This document shows, one piece after another, positions 1-5,047 of a DNA stretch of 5,542 bases. The notes under the pieces are model-generated. The model had not been told where the DNA came from. It did no database searches and saw nothing but the letters and a program-made list of their open reading frames with translations. Source of the stretch: Oscillospiraceae bacterium (GTDB taxonomy: Bacteria; Bacillota; Clostridia; Oscillospirales; Acutalibacteraceae); assembly GCA_029012165.1 (NCBI GenBank), contig JAQXLO010000202.1, positions 1 through 5,542 of the forward strand, written 5' to 3'. Position numbers and translations under genes: made by a program. Each line of letters opens with the position of its first letter. Positions within the stretch are counted from its first letter, which is position 1.

Positions 1-192
1 ATCCATCCCAAGTATGAGAAAACAACGATCCGTTGTGCTTGCGGCGAGGTGATCGAGACCTCCTCCACCAAGGAGAATCTTCGTGTTGATATTTGCTCCA
101 AGTGCCATCCGTTCTTCACGGGCAAGCAGAAGCTCGTCGATACCGGCGGACGTGTTGACCGCTTCAAGAAGCGCTACAATCTCGACAAATAA
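1..192 (+). CDS. rpmE: 50S ribosomal protein L31 (zinc-binding type), 5' end cut off
   Basis: Structural protein of the large ribosomal subunit, cytoplasmic. The window opens in frame at the residues IHPKY, which normally follow a short Met-Lys-x-Gly start, so only about four residues are missing. Sixty-three codons and a TAA stop are visible. The zinc-ribbon cysteines of the C+ form of L31 are present as a C-A-C pair (visible residues 12 and 14) and a C-S-K-C pair (32 and 35). These are followed by the conserved HPFFTGKQK and a GGRVDRFKKRY tail. Family knowledge: zinc-type L31 is the zinc-replete form and cysteine-less paralogues replace it under zinc limitation. A strong hairpin begins 11 nt after the stop, so the gene is the end of its transcript. 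Identification is near certain; only the start lies outside the window. Confidence 0.97.
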   Translation: MHPKYEKTTIRCACGEVIETSSTKENLRVDICSKCHPFFTGKQKLVDTGGRVDRFKKRYNLDK

Positions 193-202
193 GATCACGT
201 TT

Positions 203-233
203 AAAAGCCTGAACCAAATCGGTTCAGGCTTTT
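203..233 (+). terminator. Intrinsic terminator after rpmE
   Basis: A perfect 13-bp stem (203-215 pairing with 221-233) with a 5-nt loop AAATC begins 11 nt after the L31 stop. The stem is GC-rich in the middle and flanked by AAAA on the left and TTTT on the right, so the T-run is part of the stem's 3' arm and no longer U-tract follows. The A/T symmetry means it could also act on leftward transcripts. Confidence 0.85.
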
Positions 234-241
234 CGTGTACA

Positions 242-274
242 GCAAAACCGCTCGTCACTGACGGGCGGTTTTGC
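242..274. terminator. Second hairpin, probable terminator of the leftward ECF gene
   Basis: GCAAAACCGC (242-251) pairs perfectly with GCGGTTTTGC (265-274). Three further pairs (253-255 with 261-263) continue beyond one G-U position (252/264), leaving the loop CACTG. Read leftward, it lies 5 nt after the stop of the ECF S-component gene and ends in a TTTTG run, so it most likely terminates that gene. In the rightward direction it is a back-up for the rpmE terminator. On the leftward strand the 252/264 position becomes an A-C mismatch, so the RNA hairpin is slightly stronger in the rightward direction. Confidence 0.7.
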
Positions 275-279
275 AATAA

Positions 280-801
280 TCAAAGTTTCTTTTGAATCTT
301 TTCGACCCGCTTAATGCCGCCCAGCGCCCAGCACAGCACCATGGAGCCGACGATGCCGAGGACGGCTTGTGCGATCTCGTAGGGCAGCTTCATCATGGCG
401 TATTCAAAGGTGCTGTAAACATAAATTTTGCCCAGCGTGTAGCCGACGACCATGATGATGCCGCCGAGCGTTACGGCGATTGCAGAGGACAGCACACGGT
501 GATTTTTCAGCACATGGCGGTAGAACAGGGAGATGACAACCGCCTGTAACCCATGGGTGACAAGGGAAACGAACATCGGTGCGGGATAGAAGAAAAAGTC
601 GCCGAGGAAGGCGCCGACGCCGCCGATGAGAAATGCCGCCAACGGGTCAAACAGCAAAGCCGCCGTGGCGATGAGGACATCGTTCAGATACAGATGTCCC
701 CCGGGCACGGGAATGCTGAAAGTGCAGAGCGCAACGTTCATGCCCATAAAAATTGCCGTAACGCAGAGCCAAAGCGTGGTTTTTTTGGATTTGGTCTTCA
801 T
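280..801 (-). CDS. ECF transporter S component (substrate-binding membrane subunit), possibly for vitamin B6
   Basis: Membrane protein of 173 residues that captures a vitamin or precursor and delivers it to a shared EcfA/EcfA'/EcfT ATPase module. No energizing genes are in the window, which fits the group of S components that share a module encoded elsewhere. The N-terminus is short and basic (MKTKSKK). It is followed by about six hydrophobic segments, roughly residues 9-30, 40-58, 58-72, 76-94, 105-124 and 140-162. Small residues at A16, G20 and A24 in the first helix resemble the small-xxx-small surface used to dock EcfT. The GDFFFYPAP stretch (67-75) followed by a conserved HGL (83-85) is typical of the ECF_trnsprt family. 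The ATG at 801 is chosen because AAAGGAG lies 8 nt upstream; a longer reading to 966 would cross the promoter region and overlap the divergent gene. Family assignment is firm. A B6-type substrate is inferred from the divergent MocR regulator; another vitamin or hydroxymethylpyrimidine remains possible. Confidence 0.85.
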   Translation of the reverse strand: MKTKSKKTTLWLCVTAIFMGMNVALCTFSIPVPGGHLYLNDVLIATAALLFDPLAAFLIGGVGAFLGDFFFYPAPMFVSLVTHGLQAVVISLFYRHVLKNHRVLSSAIAVTLGGIIMVVGYTLGKIYVYSTFEYAMMKLPYEIAQAVLGIVGSMVLCWALGGIKRVEKIQKKL

Positions 802-813
802 ACAGAATTCTCC

Positions 814-842
814 TTTACAAAATGCTGTGCCTATGATACAAT
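814..842 (+). promoter_or_regulatory. Promoter of the MocR-type regulator
   Basis: TTTACA (814-819), 17-nt spacer, TACAAT (837-842); each box differs from the sigma-A consensus at one position. Expected start of transcription is near 849, about 44 nt before the preferred start codon. It overlaps the leftward promoter, so the two probably cannot be occupied by RNA polymerase at the same time. Confidence 0.65.
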
Positions 843-907
843 GAATCTGATAACATGAAAATATCCAAAAACGAAATGGAATGTATGACCAGATGAATTG
901 TATTATC
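832..907. repeat. Imperfect inverted repeat, candidate operator of the MocR regulator
   Basis: Positions 832-849 match the reverse complement of 890-907 at 14 of 18 positions. The shared core is ATACAAT, then two variable bases, then ATCTG, with 40 nt between the arms. The left arm covers the regulator's -10 box and the right arm covers its start codon. Such placement would allow autoregulation and control of the divergent gene. MocR proteins usually bind spaced repeats near a divergent promoter, but the actual site is not proven here and the repeat may be chance in AT-rich DNA. Confidence 0.35.
833..861 (-). promoter_or_regulatory. Promoter of the ECF S-component gene
   Basis: Read leftward: -35 TTTTCA (861-856), 17-nt spacer, -10 TATCAT (838-833). 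Expected transcription start is near 826, leaving a leader of only about 25 nt before the ATG at 801. That is too short for a riboswitch, so control is expected at the promoter. The -10 box shares positions 837-838 with the -10 box of the opposite promoter. Confidence 0.55.
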
Positions 908-1987
908 GACAGACACGGCGCAAAGGCGGCGTATTTACAGCTGTATGAATTCTTAAAAAGGGACATTGTGAATGGCGTCTATGGGTTTGGCAGTAAGCTT
1001 CCTTCCAAAAGAACCCTTGCCGCCGAGACGGGGCTGAGCGTGATTCCGGTGGAACACGCTTTGGAACTGCTGTATGAAGAAGGGTATATTGAACCCAGAC
1101 AGCGCAGCGGGTATTTTGTGATCTATCGGGAATCCGACTTTTTGACCACGCAGACTGTGCTTGCGCAAACGGCGCCGCCTGCGCAGAATTTCGGTGCGGT
1201 CAACAGCGTGTTTTCGTTTTCTGCCCTTTCCAAAACTATGCGCAAAGTTCTGCTGGATTACGGGGAACGGATCCTTGTCAAATCGCCGAACCAGGGCTGC
1301 CCGGAGCTGCGGGTGGCCATATCGGCATATCTTGCCCGTTCCAGCGGAATCAAGGTGCAGCCTGAGCAGATCGTGATCGGCTCAGGCGCAGAATATATAT
1401 ATAGTATGCTGGTACAGCTTTTGGGAAAGGAACGGATCTTTGCACTGGAAAAACCGTCCTATGAAAAAATTCGCCGTGTGTATGCGGCGAACGGCGTGAC
1501 GTGTGATCTGTTAAAATTGGGAAACAACGGAATCGAATCGGCGGAGCTGGAGCGCACGGCGGCAACGGTTCTTCATGTGACGCCGTTCAACAGCTTTCCC
1601 AGCGGTGTGTCGGCAACGGCTGCCAAACGCAGAGAATATATCCGTTGGGCAACGGAACGGGACGGGTATATCATCGAGGATAACTATGACTCGGAGCTGA
1701 CCGTTTCCAAAAAGAACGACGATACGATTTTTGCCGTGTCCGGGGAGGAGCGGGTGATCTATCTGAACACCTTTTCCAATACCATTGCGCCGTCCATTCG
1801 TGTGGGGTATATGCTCATCCCGGAGGGGATGATTCGGGAGTTTGAAGATAAGCTCGGCTTCTACTCTTGCACGGTGCCGGTGTTTGAGCAGTATGTGCTG
1901 ACGGAGCTGCTGCAAAGCGGTGATTTCGAGCGGCATATCAACCGCATTCGCCGCCTAAAGCGAAAGCAGAATGTAAACACTGTCTAA
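893..1987 (+). CDS. MocR-type (GntR + aminotransferase-like) regulator, lacking the PLP lysine and the C-terminal lobe
   Basis: Predicted DNA-binding transcription regulator of 364 residues. Residues 14-80 form a GntR winged helix (YLQLYEFLKRDI, LPSKRTLA, GYIEPRQRSGYFV). From about residue 110 there is a fold-type I aminotransferase-like domain with the GSGAEYIYSML and IIEDNYDSE motifs. In active MocR proteins such as GabR, Asp and Tyr of the EDxYD motif and a Lys 33 residues after that Asp hold PLP. Here Asp263 and Tyr265 are kept but position 296 is Asn, within TFSNTIAPSIRVGYM. The THQxPTG-like motif is also altered, to TPFNSFPSG. The protein stops 68 residues after that Asn, so some 80-100 residues of the family's C-terminal lobe, including its substrate-carboxylate Arg, are absent. 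ATG 893 places the HTH at the usual distance from the start; in-frame ATG 881 is possible, and neither has a strong ribosome site. Regulation of the divergent ECF gene is likely; ligand binding is doubtful. Confidence 0.85.
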   Translation: MNCIIDRHGAKAAYLQLYEFLKRDIVNGVYGFGSKLPSKRTLAAETGLSVIPVEHALELLYEEGYIEPRQRSGYFVIYRESDFLTTQTVLAQTAPPAQNFGAVNSVFSFSALSKTMRKVLLDYGERILVKSPNQGCPELRVAISAYLARSSGIKVQPEQIVIGSGAEYIYSMLVQLLGKERIFALEKPSYEKIRRVYAANGVTCDLLKLGNNGIESAELERTAATVLHVTPFNSFPSGVSATAAKRREYIRWATERDGYIIEDNYDSELTVSKKNDDTIFAVSGEERVIYLNTFSNTIAPSIRVGYMLIPEGMIREFEDKLGFYSCTVPVFEQYVLTELLQSGDFERHINRIRRLKRKQNVNTV

Positions 1988-2805
1988 ATCGCATAAACCT
2001 GTTTTTTTCGGTGCGAATAAAAAGAGCACTGTGTAAACCCGATCTCTTTCAAAACCTGTATCGCTGTGTCAAAGGCTTTGCCAATATTGGACGGCACATG
2101 GGCGTCGGAACCGAGAATAATATTTCTGCCGCCCAGCGCATAGTATTCTTGCAGGATGTCCTTGTCCGGCAGCAGCTGATCGAACGCACTGCCGACACAG
2201 GAGGTGTTCACTTCCAGCGCAATATCCTTTTCGATGATCCGCAGCAGGATTTCCTGAATTGCCCGGCTATGCTCCGACAGATCGACCATATGCCCGAATT
2301 TACCGCTGATATAGCGCAGCGGGCAGGTGAGGTGACAGAGAACATCTATGTCCATGTCGGCTGTTTGCAAAACATCCCGAAAATATTGGGAGAGAAAATC
2401 CCGAACTTGGTGTTCCGTCCAGTCGGAAAAATTTATTGCAGAGTAGGGGACACAGGTGTCTTTCTGCCGCACCGTATGCACGGAACCGAGAACAATATCC
2501 CAGTCGGCGAGAGTGTATATTTTTTTCGTTTCCTCGGGAAACCAGATGCCTTCTCCGATCTCCACGCCGGAGAAAAGGCGAAGCTGTCCCGCAAATACCG
2601 GACGCAGACGGCGGATATCTTTGTCTGATTCCATGAGGGCGGAGAAAACGTCCTTTTTCTTGCACAGGTGCATATCACAGTGGTTGGTGACAGCGATTCC
2701 GAACAGTTTCTTCTCGACCGCACTTTTGCAAAGCGCTTCGGGCTCGCACTGCGAATCATGAGAGCGAAACGTATGGCTGTGGCAGTCCGATACGGCGTGT
2801 TTCAT
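1984..2805 (-). CDS. PHP-family phosphatase, probable histidinol-phosphatase
   Basis: Predicted cytoplasmic metal-dependent phosphoesterase of 273 residues, close to the usual length of HisK/HisJ-type histidinol-phosphatases (L-histidinol phosphate to L-histidinol plus phosphate). The PHP metal-ligand motifs appear in order: DCHSH (His9, His11) with Asp17, TNHCD (His42), SGVEIG (Glu82), LGSVHTVR (His110), LCH (His158), and LGSDAH (Asp234, His236). The TNH motif usually reads TDH; His42 is kept. The C-terminus GFTQCSFYSHRKK matches the family end (GF..v.yFk.Rk), so the gene is complete. ATG 2805 is chosen because the PHP motif starts seven residues in and AAAGGAG lies 11 nt upstream, slightly long. 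It has its own promoter and no his genes beside it, so a role in histidine synthesis is likely but another phosphate ester cannot be excluded; hisK/hisJ is therefore not assigned as a symbol. Confidence 0.85.
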   Translation of the reverse strand: MKHAVSDCHSHTFRSHDSQCEPEALCKSAVEKKLFGIAVTNHCDMHLCKKKDVFSALMESDKDIRRLRPVFAGQLRLFSGVEIGEGIWFPEETKKIYTLADWDIVLGSVHTVRQKDTCVPYSAINFSDWTEHQVRDFLSQYFRDVLQTADMDIDVLCHLTCPLRYISGKFGHMVDLSEHSRAIQEILLRIIEKDIALEVNTSCVGSAFDQLLPDKDILQEYYALGGRNIILGSDAHVPSNIGKAFDTAIQVLKEIGFTQCSFYSHRKKQVYAI

Positions 2806-2835
2806 CCCCTGATCATCTCCTTTAATACAAGCAGA

Positions 2836-2864
2836 ATTGTACGCTTTTTCTCGGAAAAATTCAA
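2836..2864 (-). promoter_or_regulatory. Promoter of the PHP phosphatase gene
   Basis: Read leftward: -35 TTGAAT (2864-2859), 17-nt spacer, -10 TACAAT (2841-2836). Expected transcription start is near 2829, about 24 nt before the start codon, with the AAAGGAG ribosome site (2823-2817) between them. Confidence 0.65.
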
Positions 2865-2922
2865 CAAATTGCCGAAAAAAAGCACGATTTCCCGGTGCAA
2901 ACTTGGAAAAACAGTTGAATTT
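2857..2922. repeat. Perfect 9-bp inverted repeat holding both divergent -35 boxes
   Basis: AAATTCAAC (2857-2865) and GTTGAATTT (2914-2922) are perfect inverted copies 48 nt apart. Each contains the TTGAAT -35 box of the promoter pointing outward. This may simply reflect two similar -35 elements, but the match extends three bases beyond the hexamers, so a shared regulator site is possible. Confidence 0.4.
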
Positions 2923-2943
2923 CAAAAAAAGATATGATATAGT
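2915..2943 (+). promoter_or_regulatory. Promoter of the SCP2-aminotransferase-transketolase operon
   Basis: TTGAAT (2915-2920), 17-nt spacer, TATAGT (2938-2943), with a TG one base before the -10 (2935-2936), giving an extended -10. Expected start of transcription is near 2950, leaving a leader of about 40 nt. No other promoter-like sequence is needed for the downstream genes, which follow with gaps of 14 and 21 nt. Confidence 0.7.
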
Positions 2944-2956
2944 GTATCTGTTAAAG

Positions 2957-2974
2957 TGAAATTTAAAAATTTCA
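2957..2974 (+). repeat. AT-rich inverted repeat in the operon leader
   Basis: TGAAATTT (2957-2964) and AAATTTCA (2967-2974) form a perfect 8-bp inverted repeat with a 2-nt centre, just after the predicted transcription start and 2 nt before the AAGGAGG site. It could be an operator for a dimeric repressor; as RNA it would be a weak hairpin because nearly all pairs are A-U and the loop would need opening. Confidence 0.4.
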
Positions 2975-2976
2975 TG

Positions 2977-2983
2977 AAGGAGG
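2977..2983 (+). promoter_or_regulatory. Ribosome binding site that supports a TTG start
   Basis: AAGGAGG, 7 nt before TTG at 2991. This near-perfect site at ideal spacing decides for the TTG over the first in-frame ATG at 3009, which would be 25 nt away. Confidence 0.85.
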
Positions 2984-2990
2984 AATTATT

Positions 2991-3749
2991 TTGACTGATG
3001 CAAAAACCATGGCGTACGTAAACATGTTTGCTGTTTTAGGTGCGCTGGAAAATCTCTGTGCGCTGGATGCAGAGGCTCAGAGCATTCTGGACGGCGTCAA
3101 GCCGGTTTCCATTGGCTTCGATGTCAAGGACGGTCCGAGTGCCACCCTGAGCTTTGAGGACGGCAAGTGCATGATGACCGCAGGCTGTGACGACTGCGAC
3201 ATCCGCATCCCTCTGTCTTCCCCCGAAAAGTTTAACGGTGTGATCGACGGCACCGTTACGCCTGTTCCGACAAAGGGCTTTTCCAAGATCGGCTTCCTGC
3301 TGAAAACATTCACTGCGCTGACAGATCGTCTGACAGAGGTGCTGCGCCCTAGCGCACAGGCAATGCAGGATCCCGCATTTTTTGAGCTGAACACCAAGCT
3401 GACCTTTTATGTAGTGGCAGCTGCGATCGTTCAGCTGGGCAATCATGACCCCATCAGTACCTTCAGCGCAGGCTGCATGGATGACGGCGCTATTTTGATG
3501 TCCATCAAGGACGGCCCCAAGGCGACGATTTGCGTCAAAAACCACAAGCTTTCCCTCGTCAAGGAGGACTGCGGCAAGAGTCGTGCCGTTATGGAGTTTG
3601 GCTCCATCCAGCTTGCGAACGATCTGTTTAACGACAAGGTCAATTCTCTTTCCTGCATCGGCGACGGTGTGATTACCATGAAGGGCATGATCTCCATGCT
3701 CGACAATATGAACCGGATTCTCGACAGAGTTTCCCAGTATCTGGCATAA
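2991..3749 (+). CDS. Tandem SCP2-like (sterol-carrier-type) protein of unknown role
   Basis: Predicted soluble 252-residue protein with no signal peptide or clear membrane helix. It appears to hold two copies of an SCP2-like lipid-binding fold. VKDGPSATLSFEDGK (45-59) in the first half matches IKDGPKATICVKNHK (172-186) in the second, a period of about 127 residues. Each is followed by strands and a terminal helix (about 101-118; 233-251). SCP2 domains form a hydrophobic cavity for acyl chains or sterol-like molecules. Eight cysteines are present (23, 60, 66, 69, 162, 181, 194, 222), with C60, C66 and C69 clustered. It starts at TTG behind an excellent ribosome site and is first in an operon with an aminotransferase and a transketolase subunit. 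The SCP2 assignment rests on the DGP/GK pattern and is moderate. Binding or carrying the pathway's intermediate is only a guess, and it could equally be structural. Confidence 0.65.
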   Translation: MTDAKTMAYVNMFAVLGALENLCALDAEAQSILDGVKPVSIGFDVKDGPSATLSFEDGKCMMTAGCDDCDIRIPLSSPEKFNGVIDGTVTPVPTKGFSKIGFLLKTFTALTDRLTEVLRPSAQAMQDPAFFELNTKLTFYVVAAAIVQLGNHDPISTFSAGCMDDGAILMSIKDGPKATICVKNHKLSLVKEDCGKSRAVMEFGSIQLANDLFNDKVNSLSCIGDGVITMKGMISMLDNMNRILDRVSQYLA

Positions 3750-3750
3750 G

Positions 3751-3755
3751 GGAGG
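3751..3755 (+). promoter_or_regulatory. Ribosome binding site deciding the aminotransferase start
   Basis: GGAGG lies 2 nt before ATG 3758, which is too close, and 8 nt before the in-frame ATG 3764. The second start is therefore preferred, removing two residues from the longest reading. Confidence 0.75.
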
Positions 3756-3763
3756 TAATGTGT

Positions 3764-5026
3764 ATGTCTTTTCCTGAATATACCCACGACAAAAGCCGTG
3801 AACTGTTTGAGCGTGCAAAGAAAGTGATCCCGTCCGGCGTATACGGACATCTCGGCCCGGCGGAAGGATTGTTCATCCCCGTGCAGAAGTGGCCGCTGTT
3901 TTCCGACCGTGCACAGGGCACCTATTTCTGGGATGTGGACGGCAACCAATACATCGACTATATGTGTGCGTACGGTCCCAATGTTTTGGGCTACAACGAT
4001 CCCGATGTGGATGCCGCCGCAATGGCGCAGATGAAAAAAGGCAACTGCACCTCTTCCCCCGGCAGCATCATGGTGGACTGCGCCGAGCTGCTCGTGGATA
4101 CCGTTGCCTCTGCCGACTGGTGCTACTTTGCCAAGAACGGCAACGATACCACGCAGATGGCCGCCATGTGCGCCAGAGCCTACACCCACCGCAAAAAGAT
4201 CATCTTCTTCCGCGGCTACTATCACGGCGTTTCACCCTGGCAGGCCAAGAAGGACTACAGCGGCGTCCTGCCCGAGGAAGTGTGCAACAATATCATCGTT
4301 CCCTGGGACGATATCCCCGCATTGCAAAAGGCCATCGAGGAGAACAAGGGCGAGATCGCCGCAATCATTGCACAGCCCTATGACCACGGCAACTTCCACG
4401 ACAACGTTCTGATGACCCGCTCCTTCTGGGCAAAGGTCAGAAAGATCTGCGACGATGAGGAGATCCAGCTCATCATCGACGACGTCCGTGCCGGCTTCCG
4501 TATGGATCTTGCCGGTTCCGACCATTACTACGGCTTCAAGGCAGACATGATCTGCTTCTGCAAGGCGTTGGCCAACGGTTACAATATGTCCGCACTGATG
4601 GGTCGTGAGCACCTGAAGAATACCATCAGCGGCATGAACATCACCGGCAGCTACTGGCTGTCCTCCGTGCCGTTTGCCGCTTGTATTGCCAACATCGAAA
4701 AGATGAAGAAGCTTAATACACCTCAGCTTTTCGACACCATGGGCACCAAGCTGATCAATGGATTGAAGGTTGCGGGTAAGGAACACGGTTTTGAGCTGAT
4801 CGCATCCGGTATGCCTGCCCTGTTCTATCTGCGCATCGCAAACGATGATTCCCTGTATCTGCATCAGGAATGGATCGCAGAATGTGTTGCCAGAGGTGTG
4901 TTCTTCGCATCCCACCACAACCACTTTATCAATGCCGCCCTCACGGATGAGGATATCAACAAGACAGTCGAGATCGCCGAAGATGCGTTCAAGGCAGTCA
5001 AGGCAAACCACCCGGAAATCGGCTGA
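3764..5026 (+). CDS. Class III PLP aminotransferase, glutamate-1-semialdehyde aminomutase-like, substrate unknown
   Basis: Predicted cytoplasmic PLP enzyme of 420 residues, normal length for class III aminotransferases and glutamate-1-semialdehyde aminomutase (GSAM) relatives. In order: a GSAM-like N-terminus (FERAKKVIPSGVYG, 15-28), the WDVDGNQYIDY entrance motif (56-66), the cofactor phosphate region AKNGNDTTQ (123-131), the RGYYHG motif (150-155), the pyridine-nitrogen Asp in IIDDVRAGFR (Asp239), and the Schiff-base Lys267 in FCKALANGY. All catalytic residues are present, so it should be active. It differs from HemL, where the phosphate region reads SGTEA-like, the Asp motif DEVMTGFR-like and the Lys motif GGGLP-like; a haem role is unlikely. 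It lies 14 nt after the SCP2-like gene and 21 nt before a transketolase subunit, hence one transcript. Expected chemistry is amino-group transfer or 1,2-amino migration on an aldehyde, keto acid or amino sugar. Family certain, substrate unknown. Confidence 0.9.
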   Translation: MSFPEYTHDKSRELFERAKKVIPSGVYGHLGPAEGLFIPVQKWPLFSDRAQGTYFWDVDGNQYIDYMCAYGPNVLGYNDPDVDAAAMAQMKKGNCTSSPGSIMVDCAELLVDTVASADWCYFAKNGNDTTQMAAMCARAYTHRKKIIFFRGYYHGVSPWQAKKDYSGVLPEEVCNNIIVPWDDIPALQKAIEENKGEIAAIIAQPYDHGNFHDNVLMTRSFWAKVRKICDDEEIQLIIDDVRAGFRMDLAGSDHYYGFKADMICFCKALANGYNMSALMGREHLKNTISGMNITGSYWLSSVPFAACIANIEKMKKLNTPQLFDTMGTKLINGLKVAGKEHGFELIASGMPALFYLRIANDDSLYLHQEWIAECVARGVFFASHHNHFINAALTDEDINKTVEIAEDAFKAVKANHPEIG

Positions 5027-5047
5027 AAAAGAAGGAGAGTATGAGCA

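Noticed and set aside
802..892. Riboswitch upstream of the vitamin-uptake gene
   Set aside because: The predicted leftward leader is only about 25 nt and contains no structured aptamer; control more likely lies with the divergent MocR regulator.
802..966. Upstream extension of the ECF S-component reading frame to 966
   Set aside because: It would run through the shared promoter region and the start of the divergent regulator; the strong AAAGGAG site points to the ATG at 801, which starts with a typical short basic N-terminus.
1988..2070. Frameshifted remainder of the regulator's C-terminal lobe downstream of its stop
   Set aside because: This stretch is occupied on the other strand by the conserved C-terminal end of the phosphatase, and I see no aminotransferase-like residues in the other rightward frames.
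3036..3818. Long leftward open frames opposite the SCP2-like gene and the aminotransferase (also 3443-4225 and 4232-5011)
   Set aside because: They are antisense shadows of well-supported genes, have low-complexity His/Val/Gly-rich translations, no ribosome sites and no recognisable domains.
3764..5026. Assignment as hemL (glutamate-1-semialdehyde aminomutase of haem synthesis)
   Set aside because: The cofactor-site motifs differ from HemL and the neighbours are not haem genes.
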